From: an uncultured Clostridia bacterium
GTDB taxonomy: Bacteria; Bacillota; Clostridia; TANB77; CAG-508
Reading direction: 5' to 3'
NCBI GenBank assembly: GCA_947625075.1
Contig: CANQMY010000010.1
Coordinates: forward strand, 1-18,679
DNA length: 18,679 nucleotides
Shown here in pieces: positions 1 through 7,440 of this stretch (position 1 is the stretch's first letter; each line of letters starts with the position of its first letter). The position numbers and the translations under genes were made by a program. Below the pieces are notes generated by a model that had not been told where the DNA came from, did not search any database, and saw nothing but the letters and a program-made list of their open reading frames with translations.

Positions 1-350
1 GTAGAGCAAGAGTTAAAGTTGTTAAAAATAAAGTTGCTCCACCATTTAGAGAGGCAGAATTTGATATTATATATGGACAAGGTGTTTCTAAATCAGGTAA
101 TATTTTAGATATAGGAATTAACTTAGGTTTAGTAGAAAAGAGTGGATCTTGGTTTGGATATAATGGTGAAAGAATAGGTCAAGGAAGAGAAAATGCTAAA
201 AAATATTTAGAGGATAATCCAAAAATTATGCAAGAAATTGAAGATAAAATTAGAAAAAACTTTGATAAGGCATTTGAAAGTAGTTTAGGAGAAGAAGTTA
301 CTGATGAAGAGCAAGAAATAGAACCTGAAGATGTAAATGATGAAGAATAA
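1..350 (+). CDS. recA: RecA recombinase, C-terminal part (5' end outside window)
   Basis: This is the C-terminal third of RecA, the ATP-dependent strand-exchange protein of homologous recombination and the SOS response. The frame opens at base 3 and ends at TAA 348-350. The run RARVKVVKNKVAPPFREAEF followed by DIIYGQGVSKSGNILDIG is the highly conserved end of the RecA core. YNGERIGQGRENAKKYL belongs to the C-terminal domain. The tail is acidic (EEVTDEEQEIEPEDVNDEE), as usual for RecA, where it tunes DNA binding. The N-terminal ATPase core with the Walker motifs lies upstream of the window. recX begins at or just after its end, the classical recA-recX order. Identification is very secure. Confidence 0.97.
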   Translation, partial: RARVKVVKNKVAPPFREAEFDIIYGQGVSKSGNILDIGINLGLVEKSGSWFGYNGERIGQGRENAKKYLEDNPKIMQEIEDKIRKNFDKAFESSLGEEVTDEEQEIEPEDVNDEE

Positions 351-909
351 TATTGTATATATGAAGGAAATAATGAAAAAAGATTCTATTAATGTAGATA
401 ATAAAGTGAAAAATAAAGCACAACTTAACTATACAAATGATATAGCTAAATTACAAAGATTAGAACAATTAGATAATATTAAATCAAGAGTGTTAAAATA
501 TATAGTATATAAAAAAAGAACAGAAATGGAAATTAGAAATAAATTTTCAGGTACTTTTGATGAACAAGATTTTGAAGAAGTTATTGAAAATTTAAAGAGT
601 TTAGGATATATAAATGATACAAGTTATATTGAAAGAGCAGTTAATGAATTTAAATCATTGAAAAATATGTCTATAAAAGAAATGAAGTATAAACTAATAA
701 GTAAAGGACTTGATAAAGAATGTATAGATGATTATTTTTCAAATAATTATGAAGAACTGATAGATTATGAAATAAAATCTGCAAAAAATATATTCTTGAA
801 AAAATCATCTAATATGGAAGTTCAAGAAATAAAATTATTTTTAAGAAAAAAAGGATATATGGAGGAAAGCATAAAAAATGCAGAATATATTTACTCTGGA
901 GACAAATAA
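337..909 (+). CDS. recX: RecX-family regulator of RecA
   Basis: A protein of up to 190 residues, about the usual RecX size and rich in charged helices. RecX binds RecA filaments and modulates their activity. The sequence has the RecX pattern of three-helix repeats: a block around KSRVLKYIVYKKRTEMEIRN, then FEEVIENLKSLGYINDTSYI, then MSIKEMKYKLISKGLDKECI. A last repeat ends in FLRKKGYMEESIKNA. Position directly after recA supports the call. The start is uncertain: ATG 337 overlaps recA by 14 bp, while ATG 373 has an AAGGA sequence just upstream (364-368) and may be the real one. The 3' end overlaps scpA by about 32 bp, which suggests translational coupling. Assignment rests on fold pattern plus synteny. 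Confidence 0.85.
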   Translation: MMKNNIVYMKEIMKKDSINVDNKVKNKAQLNYTNDIAKLQRLEQLDNIKSRVLKYIVYKKRTEMEIRNKFSGTFDEQDFEEVIENLKSLGYINDTSYIERAVNEFKSLKNMSIKEMKYKLISKGLDKECIDDYFSNNYEELIDYEIKSAKNIFLKKSSNMEVQEIKLFLRKKGYMEESIKNAEYIYSGDK

Positions 910-1636
910 ATATAGTATAAAAATAGATAACTTTGAAGGACCACTAGATTTATTATGCCATTTAATAGACGCAAATAAAATGGATATTTATGATGTAAAT
1001 TTAAATGAAATTACAGATCAATATATAGAATATTTAGAAAAAATGGAAGAAATGGATTTAGAAGTAACATCAGAATTTTTAGTAATGGCATCAAATCTCC
1101 TTTACATAAAATCAAGAAAATTACTTCCTCGTATAGAAAATGAAGAAGAAATGATTTCAGAAGAAGATTTAATACAAAGAATTATAGAATATAAGCAATA
1201 TAAAGAAATTACAAAAAAATTTGCTGAAATGTATTCGGAAAATAATAAAAGATTTTATAGATTACCAGAAAAAATTAAACTTCCAAAACAAGATTTAGAA
1301 GTAAATTATACTGTTAATGATATAATATTATCATATAAAGATTTATTAGAAAGAACAAGCGTAAGAGAAAATAAAAATGCTAAAAATATTGAAAAAATTG
1401 CAATTATCGAAAACTATTCAGTTGGAGATACAGTAAAAACAATGTTTAAAGCGCTAATAAAAAATTCAAATTTTGTATTTAATAAGCTTTTTTCATTAAA
1501 TAAATGTAAACCACAAGAAGTTGTAACTGCATTTTCTGGATTACTAGAAATGTCAAGGAGAAATAAAGTTGAGACTAACCAAGAAATTTTATTTGGAGAT
1601 ATAGAAGTTACTAAAAAGAAAAAGTATAATGTATAA
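878..1636 (+). CDS. scpA: Segregation and condensation protein A (ScpA)
   Basis: ScpA is the kleisin subunit of the bacterial SMC-ScpA-ScpB condensin, which organises and separates chromosomes. The 252-residue length is normal. The N-terminal domain is typical: YSIKIDNFEGPLDLLCHLID near residues 12-31, then DIYDVNLNEITDQYIEYL and FLVMASNLLYIKSRKLLP. The C-terminal winged-helix part, which binds the SMC head, includes VVTAFSGLLEMSRRNKV. The start lies inside the end of recX in another frame; GGAGG within recX (861-865) can act as its ribosome site. The usual partner scpB is not next to it: a DUF2953-like gene follows instead, so scpB must be elsewhere or absent. Very secure. Confidence 0.95.
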   Translation: MQNIFTLETNKYSIKIDNFEGPLDLLCHLIDANKMDIYDVNLNEITDQYIEYLEKMEEMDLEVTSEFLVMASNLLYIKSRKLLPRIENEEEMISEEDLIQRIIEYKQYKEITKKFAEMYSENNKRFYRLPEKIKLPKQDLEVNYTVNDIILSYKDLLERTSVRENKNAKNIEKIAIIENYSVGDTVKTMFKALIKNSNFVFNKLFSLNKCKPQEVVTAFSGLLEMSRRNKVETNQEILFGDIEVTKKKKYNV

Positions 1637-1707
1637 TTTAATTTGTAAATAAATATTGTATAAAACAATTATAAAATGGAAAAAACTACTACAAGGAGGA
1701 ATCTGAT

Positions 1708-2319
1708 GTGGTAGTTTTAATTGTGTCTATTATTTTAATTATTATAATAGTAATTACAATTATTGCTTTATTTTCTGTTATTAAGCTAGAATTAATAGAC
1801 TTTACAATTAGAAATTATGAAGATTTAGTAAATATAATAAAACTTATAAAAGATAAAAAATATACACGAATATCTGAACATACAGACTTTATTTTAAAAC
1901 TTAAATTTTGTATTTTAAAAAATATTCCTATTATAAATTTTAAAATATCAGATGAAGGAATTTCAAAATTTTTAAAAAAACAAATAAAGAAAAATAAATT
2001 AAAAAAAGAGGAACGAGAAGTAAAAAAATTTGCTGAAGAAGACAAAAAACAAATTGAAAATGATATACCAGATATTAATATAGAAAGATTGCAATTGCTT
2101 ATGAATATAGGAACAGAAAATGCGAGTTTTACAGCACTTTCTACAACAGCACTAACGATATTTATTTCAATATTACTGCCATTTTTAGTAGATAAAGTAG
2201 AAGAGGAAAATTATAACTATGAAATAAATCCTATTTATTCAGGAAAGACTATATTTAATATAAACGCTTCATTAGTGTTGTCAATGCCTGCACTAGATAT
2301 TATAAAATTAATAAGATAA
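1708..2319 (+). CDS. DUF2953-like membrane-anchored protein (YtfI-like)
   Basis: A 203-residue protein with one strongly hydrophobic N-terminal segment (about residues 2-25), a basic/charged middle (residues about 85-115, many Lys/Glu) and a C-terminal half with another hydrophobic stretch (ALSTTALTIFISILLPFLV). The end of the protein (YEINPIYSGKTIFNINASLV) resembles DUF2953 proteins, found in spore-forming Firmicutes. In Bacillus the DUF2953 gene ytfI sits beside ytfJ, and here the next gene is ytfJ-like, which supports the call. I chose GTG 1708, seven bases after a strong AAGGAGGA (1693-1700); an ATG two bases earlier is in a frame that stops at once. Function unknown; a role in sporulation is inferred from neighbours only. 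Confidence 0.75.
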   Translation: MVVLIVSIILIIIIVITIIALFSVIKLELIDFTIRNYEDLVNIIKLIKDKKYTRISEHTDFILKLKFCILKNIPIINFKISDEGISKFLKKQIKKNKLKKEEREVKKFAEEDKKQIENDIPDINIERLQLLMNIGTENASFTALSTTALTIFISILLPFLVDKVEEENYNYEINPIYSGKTIFNINASLVLSMPALDIIKLIR

Positions 2320-2402
2320 TAAATTTATTTTAAATTTAATGTATAAATGTAAGTTAATGGTAAATAATACAATTAATAAATTTTATTAAGGAGATAAGAA
2401 TT

Positions 2403-2969
2403 ATGAGTAATTATCCAATTGAAGGTTTAATGAATAGTGCGATGAACTCTATTAGAGAAATGATTGATGTTAATACAATTATAGGAGATCCAATAGAAAC
2501 ATCTAACAACATAGTTATTATTCCTGTATCTAAAGTTAATTTTGGTTTTGCAGCAGGAGGAAGCGAATTTAAAGTAAAAGGAACTGTAGATAAGAATAAT
2601 AAAGAAAAAGATGAAAATGAAGATGGTGAAAACATAAGACTTCCTTTTGGAGGAGGTTCGGGAGCAGGAGTAAGTATAAGTCCTATTGCATTTATAGTAG
2701 TACAACCAACAGGAGTAAAGCTTCTTCCAGTAACACATAGTTCTTCATTAGATAAATTATTAGATTTAGTTCCTGATTTAATAGAAAAAACAACACAAAT
2801 GTTAGATAAAAAATTGAATAAATCTAATAATTTAATAAAAGAAAATTTAATAGTAAAAGTAAATGAAGATAATAAAAGTAAAAACGAAGAAGAAAAACAA
2901 AAAATATCTAAAGTAGTAGATGTCGAGTCAAAACCATATGATATAGAATATGATGAAACAGACATCTAG
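2403..2969 (+). CDS. ytfJ: GerW/YtfJ family sporulation protein
   Basis: A 188-residue protein of the GerW (YtfJ) family, linked in Bacillus to spore germination. The family core is clear: an N-terminal helix (YPIEGLMNSAMNSIREMIDV), the strand pattern NTIIGDPIETSNNIVIIPVS, KVNFGFAAGGSEF, and a Gly-rich segment FGGGSGAGVSISPIAFIVV ending in KLLPV. The tail (from about residue 140) is a Lys/Glu-rich extension typical of clostridial members. Ribosome site AAGGAGA lies about eight bases before ATG 2403. The stop is only six bases from the stop of the convergent C39 gene once that gene's reading frame is corrected, so the two genes meet tail to tail with almost no spacer. It suggests an endospore-forming lineage. 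Confidence 0.92.
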   Translation: MSNYPIEGLMNSAMNSIREMIDVNTIIGDPIETSNNIVIIPVSKVNFGFAAGGSEFKVKGTVDKNNKEKDENEDGENIRLPFGGGSGAGVSISPIAFIVVQPTGVKLLPVTHSSSLDKLLDLVPDLIEKTTQMLDKKLNKSNNLIKENLIVKVNEDNKSKNEEEKQKISKVVDVESKPYDIEYDETDI

Positions 2970-2975
2970 TAATAT

Positions 2976-3735
2976 TTATTCATAAATATATAATGCTTTA
3001 GCAATATAAGGACCAACTTCATCAAACTTGTACCAACCAGAGCTTTTACTATTATTCTGCAATCCGGTTGGGATTAGATACATATACCATTTGGTTATCA
3101 TCTGCTGCTAATAATACCATATAATGTGAAGATGTTGTCCAACGGTTTTTTGAAGGTTTATTCCATACACAAATCAAAACAGGTTTATTTTCCTTTAAGT
3201 GTTCTGTTATTTTTTTTTCAGATAAGCTAACACTATCATATAAAAAATCGCTATTTTTAATTCCAAAATTATTTGTAAATTCACTTGATATTTTTTCTCC
3301 ATTTAATACTGGATAATATTTTTCTCTTAAATCTTCAGGGGTTATATTAAAACCATAAGCACTTAAAATAACTGAAATTGCAGTTATTCCACATCCAGTA
3401 TCTTTCATGTCACCATCCCAGTAATTTTTATTTGCCCAAGAAGAATTGCCATTTTGTTTATATTCTATATAAACTTTTCCAGATATATCTGTAAAAGTAG
3501 TAAAATAACCATCTTTATTTAATATGTTTTTTTGACCTATTCCTGAATAATTACTATTATAATCAAGTTTTATTGTTTCATATTCTACATTATTTAAAGA
3601 GCTATCAGAAATATTAAGATATTTATTATTTGAAAAAAAGCTAATAATACCATAGATTGCTTTATTAATTATAAAAATTGATAGTAAAAATATTATAAAA
3701 TTAAATAAAAATTTTTTTCTAACTATTCTTTTCAT
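2976..3735 (-). CDS. Membrane-anchored C39-like cysteine peptidase, read through a +1 shift at CGGA
   Basis: A 252-residue protein if one base (3066) is skipped. It has a basic N-terminus and one membrane segment (about residues 10-34), then an extracellular papain-like C39 domain. Likely catalytic Cys115 is in DTGCGITAISVILSAYG, His204 in SSHYMVLLAA, and the Asn after it in VYVSNPN (219-223). In the plain frame the protein stops four codons after NPN, losing the end of the fold. Skipping C of CGGA gives NPNG followed by SSGWYKFDEVGPYIAKALYI, the expected family C-terminus, and ends at TAA 2976-2978. The start is ATG 3735, 11 bases after AAGGAG; an upstream GTG at 3747 touches the ribosome site and is unlikely. 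Divergent from a VanRS-like pair that may control it. Substrate unknown: peptide processing or cell-wall related, not a bacteriocin exporter because no ABC domain is present. Confidence 0.85.
3063..3066 (-). other. Putative +1 recoding site CGGA in the C39 peptidase gene
   Basis: Codon 224 in frame is CGG followed by A (coding-strand context AAC-CGG-ATT). The unshifted frame ends after Arg-Ile-Ala-Glu. Skipping the C gives GGA (Gly) and opens a 29-residue tail that matches the C39-like fold. This is one of five in-frame CGG codons in the window, all CGGA. A homopolymer error (AACC for AAC) is possible at this single site, but the other sites are not in C runs. Confidence 0.75.
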
Positions 3736-3775
3736 ATAAAAACCCACTCCTTTTATCTAAAATCTTATTAAGCTA

Positions 3776-3884
3776 ATTATAGATAAAAAAGACAAGCAAT
3801 GTTTTAAAAAATCTTTAAATAAATCTTAAGATTTTCTTAACATTTTATCTAATTAATGAAATTAAAGGTATTTTATGTTATACT
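3776..3884. promoter_or_regulatory. Divergent promoter region with three 11-12 bp spaced repeats, candidate response-regulator boxes
   Basis: Between the minus-strand peptidase and the plus-strand response regulator are three direct repeats: TCTTTAA (3812-3818), TCTTAAG (3824-3830) and TCTTAAC (3835-3841), on nearly one helical face. A -10 TATACT (3879-3884) serves the regulator gene, and a minus-strand TATAAT (3781-3776) serves the peptidase. Neither has a good -35, which fits activation by an OmpR-type regulator bound to tandem repeats. Binding by the adjacent regulator is inference. Confidence 0.45.
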
Positions 3885-3903
3885 TATAGCGAAAGGTAAG
3901 CTT

Positions 3904-4587
3904 ATGAATATATTAGTATTAGATGATGAAAAAGAAATAGCAGATTTAGTTGAATTATATTTAAAAGTTGAAGGATATAACATTTTAAAATTTTATAATT
4001 CTAAAGATGCACTAAATATAATAAATAAAGAAAAAATTGATTTAGCTATATTAGATGTAATGATAGATAATGTAGATGGATTTGAAATCTGCAAAATTAT
4101 AAGAGAAAAAAATCTTAATTTTCCAATAATTATGCTTACAGCAAAAATAGAGGATAAAGATAAGATAACAGGACTAACATTAGGAGCAGATGATTATATT
4201 ACAAAACCATTTAATCCTTTTGAACTTATTGCAAGAGTTAAATCTGCCTTGAGAAGATATACAAGTTATAATGATAAAAAAGAAAATGAAAACCAAATAG
4301 AAATAAATGGATTAAATATAGATGAAAAGAAACATAAATGTACTCTTTATGAAAAAGAAATAGATTTTACACCTATTGAATTTGATATTTTATTATATTT
4401 AGCAAAAAGAAGAGGACAAGTTGTAAGCTCAGAAGAATTATTTGAAAAAGTATGGAAGGAAAAGTATTTTGATAGTAATAATACTGTTATGGTGCATATA
4501 AGAAGAATAAGAGAAAAATTAAAAGAAAATACCAAAAATCCCAAATTTATTAAAACAGTTTGGGGAGTAGGATATAAAATGGATTAA
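3904..4587 (+). CDS. VanR-like OmpR-family response regulator
   Basis: A 227-residue two-domain transcription factor. The receiver domain has the acidic pair DDE (7-9), phospho-acceptor Asp51 in DLAILDVM, Thr79 in MLTA and Lys101 in YITKPF. The C-terminal winged helix covers about 130-227, with FTPIEFDILLYLA, NNTVMVHIRRIREKL and the ending IKTVWGVGYKMD. ADLVELYLK, KITGLTLGADDYITKPF and FELIARVK are very close to VanR of vancomycin-resistance systems, but no vanHAX genes are nearby, so resistance is not implied. I chose ATG 3904 (AAAGG just upstream) because it starts the receiver domain directly; an upstream ATG at 3856 only adds promoter-derived sequence. The cognate kinase follows 41 bases later. 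Confidence 0.93.
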   Translation: MNILVLDDEKEIADLVELYLKVEGYNILKFYNSKDALNIINKEKIDLAILDVMIDNVDGFEICKIIREKNLNFPIIMLTAKIEDKDKITGLTLGADDYITKPFNPFELIARVKSALRRYTSYNDKKENENQIEINGLNIDEKKHKCTLYEKEIDFTPIEFDILLYLAKRRGQVVSSEELFEKVWKEKYFDSNNTVMVHIRRIREKLKENTKNPKFIKTVWGVGYKMD

Positions 4588-4628
4588 TAATATCGGTTGC
4601 ATAAAATAAAAGAAAGGAATAAATTATT

Positions 4629-5726
4629 ATGCAAAATGAAGTAATTTCAAAAGAATTAAAAAGCCTAAAAAATACACTTGCTATAAAAGCAGCAATAAAA
4701 ATAGTAGTATATACATTTTTAGCATACTTAATTTTAGAATTGCTTATAGATAACATATTAAATGACGATTTAGCAGAAATGACAGCACATTATTTAGGTA
4801 GAGTAATTTATAATGAAATAGTTGCGTATAAGCCAATTATACTAATTATTTGTGCAATAATAATTTTAATCATAATTTCGTATCTAGTAATTAGAAAAAT
4901 GAATAATAGCATAGTAGAAACAATACAAGCAATTGATAAAATGTTAAAGAATCCAGAAAAAGAAATTGAACTATCAGGAAATCAAGCATTACTTCAAAAT
5001 AGATTAAATATGATTAGAATGGATTTAATAAAAAATCAAAATGAGGCAAGAGAAGAATTGGAAAAAAAGAATAATTTAATGATATATGTAGCACATGATT
5101 TAAAAACTCCATTGACATCTGTAATTGGATATTTAACACTTTTAACAGATGAAAAAAATATATCAGAAGAATTAAAACAAAAATATTTAAAAATTGCACT
5201 ATCTAAAGCAGAAAGGTTAGAAGATTTAACTAATGAATTTTTTGATATAACAAGATATAACATAAAAGATATTAATATAGTAAAAAAAGAAATTGACTTA
5301 TCATATCTTTTTGACCAATTAATAGAAGAGTGTTTTCCAATGCTTGAAGGCAAACACTTAAAGATAGAAATAAATAAGCCAAATAAAATTATGTATTTGG
5401 GAGATGGAGAAAAGTTAGCAAGATGTTTTGAAAATCTTATAAAAAATGCAATAAATTATAGTTATGAAAATACAACAATTTTTATAAATGTAAAACAAAT
5501 TGAAAATAATATAAATATAGTTTTCAAAAATAAATGTGATAAAATACCAAAATATAAATTAGATAAGATATTTGAACAATTTTATAGAGTAGATAAATCA
5601 AGGAAAACTTCTACAGGAGGAGCTGGACTAGGTTTAGCAATTACTAAAGAAATAATAGAACTTCATGGTGGAAACATAAAAGTGAAAAATGATGATGAAT
5701 ATATAGAATTTGAAATTAATTTATAA
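4629..5726 (+). CDS. VanS-like sensor histidine kinase
   Basis: A 365-residue membrane kinase that should phosphorylate the preceding regulator. Two membrane segments (about 20-42 and 69-88) enclose a short extracellular loop of some 25 residues, so it probably senses a membrane-near or small signal. A linker/HAMP-like region and coiled coil follow. The H-box is YVAHDLKTPLTSVIGYL with His156; the N-box is CFENLIKNAINYS; the G1 region is degenerate (VFKNKCDKIP), as in VanS-type kinases; F-box FEQFYRVDKSR; G2 box GGAGLGLAITKEIIELHGG. Ribosome site GAAAGG is upstream of ATG 4629. A perfect palindrome just after the stop probably terminates the operon. The stimulus is unknown; the divergent peptidase is a candidate target. 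Confidence 0.93.
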   Translation: MQNEVISKELKSLKNTLAIKAAIKIVVYTFLAYLILELLIDNILNDDLAEMTAHYLGRVIYNEIVAYKPIILIICAIIILIIISYLVIRKMNNSIVETIQAIDKMLKNPEKEIELSGNQALLQNRLNMIRMDLIKNQNEAREELEKKNNLMIYVAHDLKTPLTSVIGYLTLLTDEKNISEELKQKYLKIALSKAERLEDLTNEFFDITRYNIKDINIVKKEIDLSYLFDQLIEECFPMLEGKHLKIEINKPNKIMYLGDGEKLARCFENLIKNAINYSYENTTIFINVKQIENNINIVFKNKCDKIPKYKLDKIFEQFYRVDKSRKTSTGGAGLGLAITKEIIELHGGNIKVKNDDEYIEFEINL

Positions 5727-5731
5727 AAAAA

Positions 5732-5772
5732 TTATTAAGCTTTTTAATTAATTAAAAAGCTTAATAAAAACT
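5732..5772 (+). terminator. Perfect 36-bp palindrome after the histidine kinase gene
   Basis: Bases 5732-5749 and 5750-5767 are exact reverse complements (arm TTATTAAGCTTTTTAATT), starting six bases after the kinase stop. It is A/T-rich with no loop, and the tract after it is A-rich on this strand. It can act as a terminator or mRNA end, in either direction. Its arm shares TTATTAAGCTTTTT with a smaller hairpin at 5912-5934. Confidence 0.55.
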
Positions 5773-5856
5773 AAATTAATATAAATATAGCATAATGTAT
5801 ATATTAAATCAAGAGATTAAAAATAAAAATATATTAAAAATTTTATAAAAAAAATA

Positions 5857-5913
5857 AAATAATAAATCTTATAAGACTTGAAAAAAAGTCACTTATAAGA
5901 TTTATTATTTTTT
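5857..5913 (+). terminator. Strong hairpin with T-tract upstream of the pilin-like gene
   Basis: Arms 5857-5875 and 5892-5910 pair perfectly over 19 bp (arm AAATAATAAATCTTATAAG), followed by a run of T to 5913. It looks like an intrinsic terminator, but no gene ends in the 90 bases before it. It may end a short RNA or form an attenuator in the leader of the pilin-like gene that starts at 5963. Confidence 0.6.
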
Positions 5914-5934
5914 ATTAAGCTTTTTACTTAATAA
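5912..5934 (+). promoter_or_regulatory. Leader hairpin just upstream of the pilin-like gene ribosome site
   Basis: TTATTAAG (5912-5919) pairs with CTTAATAA (5927-5934) around a seven-base loop, directly before the ribosome site GGGAGG (5948-5953). Its left arm overlaps the T-tract of the preceding hairpin and repeats the arm of the palindrome at 5732. The arrangement could let the hairpins compete, but this is untested. Confidence 0.35.
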
Positions 5935-5962
5935 AAAACATAATAATGGGAGGAAAAAACAA

Positions 5963-7158
5963 ATGAAACGGATTAAAAGAACAAGGAATTACATTAGTTG
6001 CACTGGTGGTAACAATAATAATTCTATTAATATTAGTGGGAGTTACATTAAGTATATCATTGTCAGATAATGGCTTATTTAGTAAAGCAAGAGAGGCAAC
6101 TGAAAAGTATAAACAAGCTCAAAGTGAAGAAGAAGAGTCAATAAGGCAAATAGCAACACAATTATATAGCGAATATGTAGGAGCTAAAGTTATAGGATAT
6201 ACTCCAAAAAGTGATGTTAGTGGATGTACAGTAGGAACAGTAACTACAGGAACAGATTATGATCAAACTTTTCACACAGATCCAAAAATGGGATGGAGAG
6301 TATGGGATTTTGATGGAAATACATTAAGAATAATAGGAGACCCAACAACAGAAACATTAGAATTAGCAGGAGTAGCAGGATATAATAATGGAGTATGGGC
6401 AATGGACTATATATGCAAAGAATTATATTCAAATGATAAAGAAGGAGTAAGTGTAACAAATTTAAAGAGAAGTGATATACAAAAAGTAAGCACATATGAT
6501 TATACGAAATATAAGCATATAGCGACAAGCAACGATGAATATACAGATGATAGAGATGATGTCGAAAATCTAATATATTTTGGAGAAACTAAAACATATA
6601 CAAAAGGTAAAAATCAATATCCAAAAATGTGGGAAGAAAATGATAAAAAATGGACATATGAATATAAAGATGGAAAAATAACTGGAGGAGACAAAGGAGG
6701 TACAACGTGGGAAGTAATTGGAAGAGGCAAAGGAAGTATGAACGCTGATATGAATGCTGAAAATGAAACTACAATAAATTTTAAACAATCATATTATCAA
6801 CATGATTATAAACAAAATGAATTTATAAATAGTTCATATTATGATTTAATATTCAAAAAGAGTGATGGAATGGATACTGGATATTACTTACTCGCAACAC
6901 GTTATACTCATTTAGGTGAGAGTGACAAAGGATGTGCTTTTGGTATTATGTGTATGTACTCTGGTAGTGAATTGAAGAGTATAAGAGGAGGATGGAGGTG
7001 TAACTCATTAGGTGATTTGAACGTCGAAGGAGCTCCAAGCTATAGCCTACGTCCAGTTGTTTCGATAGATTTAGACAAAAGTGGATGTAGTATTGAAAAG
7101 GAAGAAAATGCTGACAGAATTGAGAATATTAGATTGATATGGAATGGTGGTCGGATAG
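5963..7158 (+). CDS. Type IV pilin-like secreted protein, start and end read through CGGA
   Basis: The open frame visible from about base 6006 lacks a proper leader. From ATG 5963 (GGGAGG at 5948-5953) the reading is Met-Lys, then CGGA. Skipping C5969 gives MKGLKEQGITLVALVVT, a classic class III prepilin leader cut after KEQG, followed by one membrane helix to about residue 33 and the usual SDNGLFSKAREATEKYKQAQ coiled segment. The large C-terminal domain (about residues 60-390, rich in Gly, Trp and Tyr) contains GYYLLATRYTHLG and YSLRPVVSIDLD, seen in many clostridial pilin-like surface proteins. A second in-frame CGG at 7152, also CGGA, would shift into TAG 7156-7158 and end the protein as IWNGGG (397 aa). 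Without that shift it continues 13 residues to TGA 7194-7196 (410 aa). No pilus assembly genes are nearby. Function beyond surface exposure is unknown. Confidence 0.8.
5969..5972 (+). other. Putative +1 recoding site CGGA at codon 3 of the pilin-like gene
   Basis: ATG-AAA-CGG-ATT has the only well-placed ribosome site for this gene, but its frame runs to a stop after some 35 unrelated codons. Skipping C5969 places GGA, then LKEQG and ITLVALVVT, in frame with the rest of the protein. A lost A (AAAAC to AAAC) would give the same effect, so this site alone is ambiguous; its agreement with the other CGGA sites is what makes it notable. Confidence 0.7.
7152..7158 (+). other. In-frame CGGA next to TAG at the 3' end of the pilin-like gene
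   Basis: The codon at 7152-7154 is CGG followed by A. A +1 shift would read GGA-TAG and stop. The unshifted frame adds Arg-Ile-Gly-Leu-Thr-Leu-Glu-Phe and a few more residues that do not resemble the preceding domain. Here the shift would define the end of the protein instead of extending it. I cannot tell from sequence alone which end is used. Confidence 0.5.
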
Positions 7159-7269
7159 GATTGACATTAGAATTTATCTTGTTTACAAAAAATTGATTAT
7201 TACAATTATAATATATTTATATATACAAAGAAAAGTAGTACAAATAAAGAGTAACAAAATTTAACGTTT

Positions 7270-7313
7270 AATATGCTTATTATTATACAGAAATAATACT
7301 AAGCATATTTTTT
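7270..7313 (+). terminator. Intrinsic terminator downstream of the pilin-like gene
   Basis: AATATGCTTATTATTAT (7270-7286) pairs with the stretch ending at 7309 with one mismatch around a short loop, and a T-tract follows to 7313. It lies between the pilin-like gene and the ABC transporter gene and separates their transcription. Nothing else is recognised in 7197-7440 apart from the AGGAGG ribosome site of the next gene. Confidence 0.75.
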
Positions 7314-7440
7314 AACTTTAAATTTCAAACTAGTTTTTTATTTTGTTCACAGAAAAATTACATTAATATTCCAGAAATTACTTTAAAAATTTATTATAAA
7401 GTGGTAAAATTAAGAAAGTAATTTTTTTTAGGAGGAATAG

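Noticed and set aside
2411..2965. Long minus-strand open frame opposite ytfJ
   Set aside because: It is the mirror of a clear GerW/YtfJ gene, with low-complexity Ser/Phe-rich translation and no ribosome site; the same applies to other antisense open frames in the window.
3904..5726. Vancomycin-resistance locus
   Set aside because: The regulator and kinase resemble VanR/VanS, but no vanH, vanA-type ligase, vanX or vanG-type genes are present; only the regulatory family is shared.
5963..7158. Part of a type IV pilus operon
   Set aside because: No assembly ATPase, inner-membrane platform or prepilin peptidase genes are nearby, so only a lone pilin-like secreted protein can be claimed.
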